Shown piece after piece: positions 32,061 to 41,787 of a stretch of 64,000 nucleotides of DNA. Location of the stretch: contig ML991793.1 of assembly GCA_010094025.1 (NCBI GenBank), positions 62,001 to 126,000 of the forward strand, read 5' to 3'. The stretch comes from Viridothelium virens (Eukaryota > Ascomycota > Dothideomycetes > Trypetheliales > Trypetheliaceae). Position 1 is the stretch's first letter. Each line of letters begins with the position of its first letter. Made by a program: the position numbers and the translations under genes. Under the pieces are notes generated by a model. It was not told where the DNA came from and made no database searches. It saw nothing but the letters and a program-made list of their open reading frames with translations.

Positions 32061-34202
32061 CTACTCCGCCTCACTCTCCTCCGATTCACTATCGTAATTG
32101 ACGGGGGGGCCCTCAACCCCCTCCCGTTCCTTTCCGCCCTTGTGCTCGTTCTCTTCTTCCTCCTCCTCCTCATCATCATCACCACCACCCCCACCCGCAG
32201 CCTCCGACCCCCGAGAAATCTCCTCCTCTTCCCCCTCGGCACCCCCCAGCCCGAGCTCCGGCTCCGGACTCCCCTCAAACAACTCCCTCTCCAGCTCCTC
32301 CCTCCGCTCCCTCTCCTCCCTCCTCCGCCTCCGCGTCTCCGCCTCCGCCGCGCGAGACCTCCTGCACTCCTCCATGTACTCCTCATGCGCCCGCGCCTCC
32401 TCCGCCTGCCTCTTCCTCCGCGCCTCCACCTCCTCCCGCGAGGGGCCCCTCAGACACGGGATGTCCTTCGCCGGCGCAGCCGCCGCGTCGGTGCCCTGGG
32501 GGCCTCCCCGAGTCTCTGGTGGTGGTGGAGGTGATGGCGAGGGTGTCGGAGAGAAGTGGTAGACGGTGGCTTCGGGCTGCGGCTCTGCGGGCTGCTGCTG
32601 CTGCTGCTGTTGCTGCTCTGCGGTCTTCTGCTCTTGGGGGGCACCCCCTGTGTCTTTGACTGCGGGAGTGGCGGCAGAGGCAGAGGCAGAGGCGATGCCA
32701 GAAGTGGCGGGGGGGGATGCTCCAGCAGGAGGAGAAGCTGCAGTGGCAGGAGATGTGGCGGCAGTAGTAGGAGGCGAAATCATTTTTCGCCGCTTGGCTG
32801 CCTCCGCCGCCTTGTGCCGCTTCGCGAGCTCTTCCATTGGAGCCTTCCGCTTTCTCGCCTCTGGGTCGTACGAGGGATGGTGAGGGTTCGTGCTCTGGTC
32901 GATGCGGCCTCGTGGGTCGTTGAGCATTTTGGCGAGGCTTTGGTTCGAACAAGCCCAGTACATTGAACGGACATCGCGCTTCCGAGGAGCACTTGCGGCG
33001 CCGCTGGGAGCGGTAGCGGTGGCGGTAGCGGTAGCAGGAGCAGAAGCAGGAGCAGCAGCAGGAGCAGCAGCAGCAGCAGTGGTGTTATTGTTGTTGTCAT
33101 CGCTGTTGCCGTTAATTTCCGAGGGCGTAGCGGAGGTTTCGGTTGTGAGGTTCGGATAGACGACTTCCACTTCGCTGGCGGTGTCACGGTTGTCGTCTGG
33201 GATGACGATAGGCTCAATTGGAGAGCCTGATGAGCCTGGAGACCCCAGAGTTGGAGTCGGTGGTATAACGATGGCCTCAGTTGCTGGTGAGGGGGTAACA
33301 ATGAGCGGCCCCGTAGCTGCGGTCCTGGCCATGTTTTGTGCCGCCTGTATAGCTGGCGTCGTAGAGGCTTGTCGAGTATACCTGGTGGGAGCTGCTGATG
33401 TCCTTGTGGGCGTGTGCGTCGCAAGGAGATGATCGAGCGATGGCGTGCCATGGGACGGCTGCAGCAAAGTATCCCGAATTGGCGTCTGGGGAGTCATGGC
33501 TGGGGTCTGTGTACCCATGGGGGGAGGTTGCTGTTGCTTCTCGACGCTCCTTAGTCTCATCTCCAGCACCTCGACATACTGCGTCAGGCGCAAGTTCTGA
33601 TTTTCCAGACTCTCGAAGGCCTGCTGCCTCTGTCGGAGTCTAAGGCCTTGTTGAAGGAGGTCCTGGAGTTGAGCGTGGTAGTTCGCTTCCCTCTTTTCCG
33701 AGGCCATGCATCTATTGTGCCAGTACATTGCCTTCGCCTGGATCGCTCGTACTCTCTCCTCAAATTGAGGAGCCCCTTGGCCTTGGACTCCATGCAGATT
33801 GTTCCTCGAAGGCTGGGGATGCTGTGGCTGCGGCTGCGTTTGCACCGGGGTTGGTGTGTAAAAGGCCCCGTTTGTGGAAGCATTTCGCTGTTGACCTTGA
33901 AATGCAGAAGGTTGCAGCCCCGGATTGTACGTATTGTACTGCTGGACATTGCTCTGGTAACCGCTATTGACCTGGTTTGGGGCCACGTTCTGCGGCCTCT
34001 GGCTGTACGTAGTGGGGTGCTGGGGATTATTCTGGTGGCTACGGCTGCTTTGATTTGTGGCCATGTTTAACGGCCATTGGTCGTACATATTGTAGTTGTA
34101 ATTGTAGTTCTGTTGGCCGAGGATGAATTGGTTTGTGGTCGCGTCCTGCGACCCCAACAGGTCTTGGTTTGCGGAGGGTGGGAAGAAGTTATTCGAAGAC
34201 AT
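32061..34202 (-). CDS. Low-complexity protein with central coiled coil, unknown function
   Basis: Single open frame of 713 residues. The first 140 residues are Asn/Gln/Tyr-rich. They are followed by a probable coiled coil (about 145-235: QAKAMYWHNRCMASEKRE, QDLLQQGLRLRQRQQ, YVEVLEMRLRSVEKQQ). The middle is Pro/Thr/Ala-rich with a short conserved-looking patch, RSMYWACSNQSLAKML, near residue 400. Then come a bipartite-type basic stretch (KRHKAAEAAKRRK), a poly-Gln run, an Arg/Glu helix-prone segment and a Glu/Asp tail. I do not recognise a family; transcription- or chromatin-related proteins often look like this, but that is only suggestive. The tail zone is strongly strand-asymmetric in base use. 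A 76-bp tandem duplication lies just upstream. Confidence 0.7.
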   Translation of the reverse strand: MSSNNFFPPSANQDLLGSQDATTNQFILGQQNYNYNYNMYDQWPLNMATNQSSRSHQNNPQHPTTYSQRPQNVAPNQVNSGYQSNVQQYNTYNPGLQPSAFQGQQRNASTNGAFYTPTPVQTQPQPQHPQPSRNNLHGVQGQGAPQFEERVRAIQAKAMYWHNRCMASEKREANYHAQLQDLLQQGLRLRQRQQAFESLENQNLRLTQYVEVLEMRLRSVEKQQQPPPMGTQTPAMTPQTPIRDTLLQPSHGTPSLDHLLATHTPTRTSAAPTRYTRQASTTPAIQAAQNMARTAATGPLIVTPSPATEAIVIPPTPTLGSPGSSGSPIEPIVIPDDNRDTASEVEVVYPNLTTETSATPSEINGNSDDNNNNTTAAAAAPAAAPASAPATATATATAPSGAASAPRKRDVRSMYWACSNQSLAKMLNDPRGRIDQSTNPHHPSYDPEARKRKAPMEELAKRHKAAEAAKRRKMISPPTTAATSPATAASPPAGASPPATSGIASASASAATPAVKDTGGAPQEQKTAEQQQQQQQQPAEPQPEATVYHFSPTPSPSPPPPPETRGGPQGTDAAAAPAKDIPCLRGPSREEVEARRKRQAEEARAHEEYMEECRRSRAAEAETRRRRREERERREELERELFEGSPEPELGLGGAEGEEEEISRGSEAAGGGGGDDDEEEEEEENEHKGGKEREGVEGPPVNYDSESEESEAE

Positions 34203-34253
34203 GATTCTTCGTTGAGGCGTTTCGAGGTCTCTTATAGAGGAGACTGCTTTGAT

Positions 34254-34405
34254 AAAAGTTGGGAATCGTGGTAGAGTGGAATCGGGGCAAAAGAAGAATG
34301 GAGAAAGGGAGAGGATTTTGAATGGTTGGAAAAGTTGGGAATCGTCGTAGAGTATGATCTGGGTAAAAGAAGAATGGAGAAAGGGAGAGGATCTTGAATG
34401 GCTGG
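34254..34405. repeat. Two-copy 76-bp tandem duplication
   Basis: Units 34254-34329 and 34330-34405 both begin AAAAGTTGGGAATCG and share the run AGAAGAATGGAGAAAGGGAG, with a handful of substitutions. They start about 50 bp upstream of the start codon at 34202, so they fall in the promoter or 5' leader of that gene. Confidence 0.9.
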
Positions 34406-35522
34406 AAAAGTAGGAGTTTTATGGAAAGTTTGAGGAGGTTGTGACATTGAAATGTGTGAGTGGACGTTTCGGGGGGTTGGGCGAGGACAATAACATCCTC
34501 ACAATTCTATTCAGGAATGGCAGATCAGACAATAATTAAAGCATAAGGCAGCTACAGTGGAATAAAAAACCTAGTTTCAGGTGCGAATAGGATAGGGGGT
34601 CATTCAAATTTCCTCCTTGCTCGACCAACGAGATTCTGCGTTTTGACACATTTTTCTATTGTGCCGCAGTGCAGCACTTTTGAAAGCCGTGACTACTCTA
34701 CGAGTGATTGCGTGTCGAGTACTTGGAAACGCGAACGAAAGGGGAATGTGACTCAGGAAGGTCTTCAGGCAATAGAGCTCAATTTAAGTTTGCGACGTAT
34801 TATGCGAGAAGTATATTGCTATTGTGCGAGCCTATTTGGTCGAGCAAGTGGCGTAAACTTTGGTAGAAGTAGTAGGCAAGAGCAGAAAATTACCGAGATA
34901 GGGTAGCGAGTGGAGCTTGTCCATAGCTGTCTAAACTCTAACTCACTCATTATACTTAGGTATTGAGTGTATGTTCTGAATTCCAAGAAACATGTCCCCT
35001 TCTCATAGTCAATCAGACTGCAGTCTCTCTTGTAACGCAATGGGAAGTCTGCATGATAGGACGTGAAGTAATGTAATTATTAATTTTGCCAGTAGACGAA
35101 GAAGGAAAAAGAGGTGAGGCTCATGGTTCTCGCTCGACGGCGAGGTCTCCAGCACAGCTCGTGCCAGAACTCAGCTGCTAAATGATTGATACATCTATTA
35201 GATGATTCATACTTTAATGCGGAACAAGCAGCTGCGATGCGTCTTTATAGCGCATCACTGCTAGTAAGTGGCCTGTTTTCTTGTTCAAACAGGTCCTCAC
35301 TGTTTGCTGAAGACACCGAGAATCAACAAGAACATTTGTCAGCAAATGGCATCTAATCATCAACAAAAAATGTAAGAACGGATCTGACAGCGGATGGGAA
35401 GTGTGGCTAAATCGTTGGGAAGACTGGAAAATGAAGTCTAATGTGCGACCCCTAGCGTCTTATGTATCTAATAGACCAATGATACGGCGGGCGCGTAACG
35501 TCAGCGACGCTACTTGGTAGGC
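34406..35522. other. Divergent intergenic stretch
   Basis: Lies between the start of the minus-strand coiled-coil gene and LST8. AT-rich in parts; frames at 34643-34906 (plus) and 34819-35040 (minus) are short and overlap each other. No gene is called. Confidence 0.4.
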
Positions 35523-35635
35523 TATCCCTTCTATAGTATGGCTGGGCTGTTGTGGACGGATCATATATCATGTGATATCAGCACCTACAAAACGTGATCT
35601 GTGCGCAACAGCCTGCGGCAGCCATAGAAGGGATA
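35523..35635. repeat. Imperfect inverted repeat, possible small MITE
   Basis: The left arm starts TATCCCTTCTAT and contains GGCTGGGCTGTTG; the right arm is its inverse, ending ATAGAAGGGATA, with CAACAGCCTGCGGCAGCC inside. The arms align over some 30 bp with a 4-nt gap and a few differences. The centre holds a second near-palindrome, TGATATATCATGTGATATCA-like. Length is 113 bp. A TA lies next to each end, but the target duplication is not clear-cut. It sits about 190 bp upstream of LST8. Confidence 0.6.
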
Positions 35636-35823
35636 CTAGCTGCGATCGACCAACAGGCATCACACCCCCATCTTCCACCCTCTAATCCGTATAACTGCGG
35701 GTCCCCGTCAGAGATATGCTTCATCCAACGAGCAAGGCTGAAGTTGTCTGCGCCGGTCTCTAGAACTTACTAGGGTTCAAGGTATTTGGAAATAATAAAA
35801 GACAATTCGGTAATGCGGACAAT

Positions 35824-37022
35824 ATGAGTGTCATTCTGTGCACAGGTATTTGAACTCTCTTCCCATTTCCTACGGACACTTCTCTCTCAACTGTATACTA
35901 ACCTGGTCCCCAGCTGGATATGACCATACAATCAGGTAAATAGACCATCTCATCTACACAGATCCGTAGGCGAATACCTCTTGCCTGTTTCTGTTGTACT
36001 CAAGGAGTATACTGCTTCGAAATAACCGTCATTTAGGTTCTGGGAAGCTCTTTCTGGGATATGCTCACGCACAATCCCCCATCCTGACTCGCAAGTGAAC
36101 CGGCTCTGCATATCCCCAGACAAACGATACCTAGCGGCTGCGGGACATCATCTTGTGAAGCTCTACGATATCAAATCTACTAACCCTAGCTCAGTATTGA
36201 CTTTTGAGGGTCATACGGGCAATGTCACCGGAGTCGCTTTCCACTGCGAGGGCAAATGGATGGTCACCAGCTCTGAGGATGGCACCGTGAAGATTTGGGA
36301 TACTCGAAGCGGCACCGTGCAACGTAACTATAGCCACGGCATGCCTGTTAATGATGTCGTTATTCACCCCAACCAAGGAGAGCTCATCAGCTGTGATCGC
36401 GGTGGTAATGTGCGGTTGTGGGATCTCAGCGAGAATAAATGCTCCCATCAACTCATCCCTGAAGATGACAAATCTGTCGCCAGTGTTACAGTCGCAAGCG
36501 ATGGATCCTTGTTATGTGCGGGAAACAATGCAGTACGACTGTTTGACTACATCTGTCTTGATCGTACTAATACATGCCTAGGGAAATGTATACGTTTGGA
36601 AGATGATCCAGGAGAGGGACGTCACATCACTCGTTCCTGTCTGCAAATTCGTTGCGCACAATACCTATATTACGCGAGTTCTACTATCACCAGACGTCCG
36701 CCACTTGGCTACCTGTTCCGCTGATCATACAGCTCGCATCTGGTCCGTCGACCCCAGCCATCCACATAACGTGAGTGGCACTGAGCAACTTCCTTCCAAC
36801 CGCGAAGCAGACGCTTTTCCTCTGGAGACGACGCTGCACGGTCATCAACGGTGGGTTTGGGACTGTGCCTTCAGCGCGGATTCTGCGTACCTTGTCACGG
36901 CTTGCTCAGATCATTATGCGAGGCTGTGGGAATTGAGCTCGCAGTCTATCATTCGACAATACAATGGACATCATCGAGGAGCTGTCTGTGTTGCTTTGAA
37001 CGACTATTCCGAGACTCGATAG
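35824..37022 (+). CDS. LST8: Lst8, WD40 subunit of TOR complexes 1 and 2
   Basis: Four exons, 35824-35845, 35914-35935, 36037-36532 and 36582-37022, give 326 residues, the usual Lst8 size. The two tiny first exons encode MSVILCTAGYDHTIR, the family's N terminus, which confirms them. Lst8 binds and stabilises the TOR kinase domain in both TORC1 and TORC2, at vacuolar and plasma-membrane sites in yeast. Seven WD blades are visible, among them LVKLYD, HTGNVTGVAFH, MVTSSEDGTVKIWD, LISCDRGGNVRLWDL, GNVYVWKM, LATCSADHTARIWS and LVTACSDHYARLWEL. The end AVCVALNDYSETR is typical. Introns are 68, 101 and 49 nt. Confidence 0.95.
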
Positions 37023-37672
37023 CAGCGAGATTAGCAACAGGCGGAAAAGGACTTGAATGATCAACACTGTGGAGAAGGGGCAGCCTTGGCCAGAAACATG
37101 GTCCACGGTAATGAGCGTCGCAAAACAGCGAAGCATGTATCCCAGGACTAACCAGGAGGGTAGCCGGGCAGCCAATACTAGACTGGGGAGGCAGAGATTG
37201 GCGAGATACGCTTGTCCACCCGAGTGAAAATTCTTGTCAGGATGATCACTGCGGGTTCAAGCTGAAGACCAAGATATGGAAGTTGCATATGGACATGTAA
37301 TTGTTCAAACAAAAGATCATAGTGACGGACCTACTATCAGCTCGTTGTCCGAGGACTACTGTGATTTCAAGATGTCTCCGTGCGCGGTAAACTTACCCCG
37401 CGATGCCCAACCACGCCCACGCCACCCCGTCTTGCTCGCCTCGCTTTCCTCGAAGACGTATGATGACCCCCAGACCCCGTACGAGCTTTTTCAATCTGCA
37501 ATTTCGTATCAATTCTAGTCTTCGGGGAGAAGGAGCTTGTTGGGCCAGCCTTCTCCGAGGACTGTAGCTTAAGCAGTCAATTGGAATGCCTTTAATCCTC
37601 AGGACCACCCTTCATCATACTTCAAAATTATCCAGTGTCTCACATCGTGTATCCCGATTGCCGTATCGAGCC
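37023..37672. other. Intergenic stretch downstream of LST8
   Basis: 650 bp between LST8 and the YCII-like gene, both on the plus strand. The frame 37276-37518 is open for 80 codons but has no recognisable features. The promoter of the next gene must lie here. Confidence 0.4.
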
Positions 37673-38157
37673 ATGGCTACTTCATCAAACACCAAATATG
37701 AATGGATCGTAATTCTTCCCGACGAGGACGGGGCACTGGATCGGAGGATGAAAGTTCGTCCGTAAGATGAAACTTCACGTCAAACTCCCGAACCGATTTT
37801 CTAGTGCTCACATCCTTGGCGTAGCGACCATTTCAACAATATTCAACCGCGTGTGGAAGAAGGTTTCTGGCTCATGGGAGGAGGCTTTCTAGAGGATGTG
37901 CCTAAAGAAGGGCAGCCTTTGAAGCTTAAGGGTAGCGTGATGTTGGCTTGGGCAGAGTCAAGGGATCAAGTCATGAAAGCGATAGAAGAAGATGTATATT
38001 TCAAGAATGACGTTTGGGACAAAAGCAAGGTGAGCCATGTCTGAAATACTACAAATGATTCATTCGTACTTCACAAAGGCGTTTCAAGGCTAAGCCGAGG
38101 AACTGAGGGCAGATTCAAATTTACCCGTTCAAAAGCGCTTTCCGCAAGCCTGCGTAG
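37673..38157 (+). CDS. YCII-related domain protein
   Basis: Three exons, 37673-37761, 37825-38029 and 38113-38157, give 112 residues, the normal size for single-domain YCII proteins. Conserved pieces are YEWIVILPD, RPDHFNNIQP with the histidine expected in the fold, GFWLMGGG, KGSVMLAWAES and the ending IYPFKSAFRKPA. YCII-like dimeric alpha-beta barrel proteins are related to EthD and muconolactone isomerase folds; their biochemical role in fungi is mostly unknown. The first intron joins CGTCC to CGACCATTTC through a TAG acceptor at 37824; a nearer CTAG acceptor breaks the frame. The third exon, only 45 nt, was found because it restores the family C terminus. Confidence 0.88.
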
Positions 38158-39092
38158 ATTGTATGACTATCAATAGCTCAGCATTCATACACAACGAGCG
38201 TTCAAGTAAGGCACAAAACGGCGACTATCGGTTTCGAATCATCCGGTCTATCGCTTTCCGATGAGAGATAGTGTACATAGCGCAAGCTCGAATCAACATT
38301 TTCTAAAAAAAAAGCCTTACTCTGGAAGCTTCCAAAATCAGACCTCCGTACTCATGCTAGGACACCATGCACGCTTTTACATTTGATCTCCTTTTGCCTC
38401 ATCTTTAAACTATCGAATATCAACCCGTTAAGCAATGCACTTCTACACGCACATTCGAGGCTGTTTTTCTCCCATGCGGCTCAGTCTCTTTGGGGCTATT
38501 CAGTATTTTCCCGCTGTAGGCGCCGTCACTAGGCGGCTGGATAAGCTTTGTCGATTAGCAGCAGCCGATATGCAATCTGTGCACGTTCTAGAGGTCTCTC
38601 AGTAATACCAAGTCGAGAGGGCGGAGCGATGCTAGTTAGACTATGGCATAAGCTCTGCAGCCACTTTTCTCATTGTGCTACTTGAGCTTTACAAAGCTCA
38701 GGCAGGTCCTATCGAAATCTTGGAATTTTGTATACGTCGTCGACAGACTCTATTGCACCCACTGCTGCCATCTATCATTAGAGACTGCAATGTCTGAGAG
38801 ATCGAATTTCTGTAAGAAGGCTTTCGGTCCCTGTCACAGTAACTAAGCCAATGGCAGTACCTTATGGGAACTTCTCACCTCGGCACGTCTATACCTGATA
38901 TGGTATAGCGAGTTTAGAAGGAGTTATAGACCAACCGGCCCCTCGGTGCCTCGAAGATGGAGCTCGGCAATGGCATCATCATATGGGTGATTCGTACAAA
39001 TACAGAAAAATCTGGCCCATAATGTGGCGGCACCATAATTGGCATCTCTCACCCCATCCCGTCCCTCCCCCTGGCGTTGTAACTTCGTCAGC
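38158..39092. promoter_or_regulatory. Upstream region of the acyl-CoA oxidase gene
   Basis: Contains the acyl-CoA oxidase promoter. No ORF is called. Two CCTCGG hexamers (38878-38883 and 38941-38946) lie 215 and 152 bp before the start codon and are listed separately. An A-run occurs near 38308. Confidence 0.5.
38878..38946 (+). promoter_or_regulatory. Pair of CCTCGG boxes, candidate FarA/FarB fatty-acid response sites
   Basis: CCTCGG occurs at 38878-38883 and 38941-38946, 63 bp apart in the same orientation, upstream of acyl-CoA oxidase. In Aspergillus nidulans the core CCTCGG is the binding site of the Zn2Cys6 factors FarA and FarB that induce beta-oxidation genes. The site assignment here is by motif and context only. 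Confidence 0.6.
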
Positions 39093-41307
39093 ATGGCACC
39101 CACTCCTCAATGGGTGAAGGAGCTCAAACCTTCTGGTCCGCAAGGGCACGAATTGCTAAAGCAAGAGCGAGCAAAGTCAAAGCTTCCAGTTGAACAGCTC
39201 TCCCAGTTTTTGTTCACAAGAGGAGGTCTAGAAAGGAAGCACGGAATTCTTGCGATTCTCGAAAAGGAAAAAGTCTTTTACAAGTCCCAAAACTACTTTG
39301 CTGGCAGAGTCGACAGATTTGAGACTGCTCTTGCTCGAGCGAAGAGGCTCAGGCAATTGACTGTCCAGCATGGTTGGTCTGTCGAGGATTTCCGTGCTGC
39401 TACAGAGCTCATCAGCGAGCCTGGTCCTTACGGCCTCCACGAGAGCATGTTTTTGGTGTGTTCTTTCTTGCTGCAAGACTCATCTACACTAGAATTCTAC
39501 TTACGTATTTTCAGATCACTCTTCGCGATCAAGGCACCCCTCAACAGCGCGAGAAGTTCTACAAACCTGCGCTCAATTATGAGATCATCGGATGTTATGC
39601 TCAGACTGAACTTGGTCACGGCTCGAACGTGCGAGGACTGGAGACAACGGCAACGTGGAATGCAGAAGATCAAACATTCACTATCCACTCACCACATCTG
39701 ACCGCTTCCAAATGGTGGATTGGCTCGTTGGGTCGAACCGCAAACCATGCAGTTGTCATGGCACAGCTCGTCATCGCTGGTAGAAGCCATGGGCCCCACC
39801 CTTTTGTTGTTCAGATTCGAGACTTGAAGACGCATGAGCCTCTGGAGAATATCCATATTGGGGACATTGGACCAAAATTCGGATACAATACTATGGACAA
39901 CGGATTCTTGCTCTTCAACAACGTCAAAATACCTCACTTCAACATGCTTGCAAGGTTTTCAAGCGTCGATCCACAAACAAACCGCTACATGCGGCCGTCA
40001 TCGCCTTCCTTAGTATATGGAACTCTGACATGGGTTCGCTCAACAATCGTGATGCAGGCTGGAGGTGTTCTAGCTCGCGGAGTCACAATTGCTACACGAT
40101 ATTGCGCAGTCCGGCGCCAATTCCAAGACAGAGACGCACCAGAGTGGGAGAAGGGAGAAAACCAAGTGCTGAACTATACCATGGTTCAGATCCGCCTCCT
40201 GACTCTGCTTGCTGCAACGTATGCTCTCCATTTCACTGGGAAGGGCATGATGCAGTTATATGAAACAAATCAAAATAAAATGTCTCAGGATGTTGGCCAA
40301 GTTGGCTCAGCACAAAGGGGCGCTGGTCCAGAGGAAACTCATTCCGGTAGTGATCTGCTGGCGGACCTCCATGCCACTTCGTGTGGTCTGAAATCTCTGG
40401 CGAGTACAATCGCCGCCGAAGGATTGGAAACATGCCGAAGAGCGTGTGGAGGTCATGGCTATAGCAGCTTTAGCGGTATTGGACCTTGGTTTGCCGACTA
40501 TCTCCCGACTACGACGTGGGAAGGCGATAATTACATGCTTTCGCAACAAGTTGCCCGCTACGTAAGTCTGAGTGAAATCAGGGTCGATGAGATGATGGCT
40601 AATAAGACGAGATGTAGCTTCTTAAATCTGCTCGCTCTGTGATGAAGGGCGAAAAGCCAACGAATGATACTACGCAAATCCTTTCCAATTTTCTCGCAAA
40701 ATCAGACATTGGAGCCGCATTTGATGTTCTCGGAAGAGATGAAGACATTGTTGCCGCCTTTGCTTGGCGGACTGCTTTCCTCACCTTTGAAGCTCTAAAA
40801 CATCGTGACGAACAAAAGAAAGCATGGAACGATCTTCTTGTGGATTTCTACCGTCTAAGTCGAGCGCATAGCCAATATCTCGTGGTCAAAAACTTCTACG
40901 AGACCCTTCAGTCTCCATCTCTTACGGCCGAGCTCGACCCGGAGACGGTAACGGTAATGTATAAATTATTCCGACTCCACTCTCTCCACACTTTGGAGAA
41001 TGAAGCCTCGGAATTCTACACATCTAGTGCGGTGACAGTCCGGCAGATTCAGCTCGCAAGGACGAGTGCAGTGATGAGGCTACTGGAGGAACTCCGACCG
41101 CACGCTGTGCGGCTGGTAGATGCTTGGGACTTTCCGGACTGGCAGTTGGACTCGAGCTTAGGCCGTTACGATGGCAAAGTCTATGAGGACATGTTCTACC
41201 GGGCTAGCGAGCAGAATCCACTCAACGCCATAACTGTAGACCCGTATCCGGATAGCCCAGTACTGTTCAAGAAGAACGACAGTGCTCAATTCAAGAGCAA
41301 ACTGTAG
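39093..41307 (+). CDS. Peroxisomal acyl-CoA oxidase
   Basis: Exons 39093-39455, 39515-40561 and 40618-41307 give 699 residues, the usual length. The enzyme catalyses the first step of peroxisomal fatty acid beta-oxidation, making trans-2-enoyl-CoA and H2O2 with FAD. Landmarks are YGLHESMFL, CYAQTELGHGSNVRGLETTATW (acyl-CoA dehydrogenase signature region), PFVVQIRD, GDIGPKFGYNTMDNGFL, RYCAVRRQF, CGGHGYSS and TTTWEGDNYML. The C-terminal residues SKL form a type 1 peroxisomal targeting signal. Introns of 59 and 56 nt are phase 0. Two CCTCGG boxes upstream suggest induction by fatty acids. Confidence 0.96.
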
Positions 41308-41787
41308 GGAAGGCAGATATTTTGTACACAATAAAAATCAAAATCAATTACCAAACGATAATTGAGAAGTACTTTTATCGAAACTTTCCATATATATTTC
41401 GTAGAGATGGATTCAGCTGGTGGTGGGGTCAGAGCGTCCTAGTCTAACCCAGCTGCCCAGCCTCCGCGATTTCCTCCGCATTCACACCAGCCTCTCGATC
41501 GCCTGCATGTAATACGGCCTTCCTGCCCAACATGTACTTGTTTGCTTGTCAGTGTCTACGGAGTACTTGCACAAGAGCTCCAGCTCTCGAAGCAGAAGTT
41601 ATTTGGCGCATGCTCATGGTATTGGGAGCTGCACGACCTTGGGCCTTGCAACTGCATTGGCGGATTACAGAGTAGATAAGCTCATTTCCTTCGACCATCT
41701 CCACATCCCTGCCCCTAGCAACGGTTCGAGATCCCACTACAGCTCCCAAATCCACGAACAGAGCTCCGTAACCTTCAGACGAGACCA
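41308..41787. other. Intergenic stretch upstream of the cysteine-rich protein gene
   Basis: 480 bp holding the acyl-CoA oxidase 3' end and the next promoter. A minus-strand frame from 41824 to 41549 overlaps the start of the next gene and is taken as chance. Confidence 0.4.

Noticed and set aside
32098-33450. Several long ORFs on both strands in the Ala/Pro/Glu-coding region
   Set aside because: Simple-sequence DNA keeps many frames open; only the 713-residue minus-strand frame has a coherent start and structured segments.
41700-41760. tRNA-like words such as GGTTCGAGATCCCAC
   Set aside because: No matching acceptor stem or anticodon arm could be built around it; other GTTCGA-type words in the window also failed.
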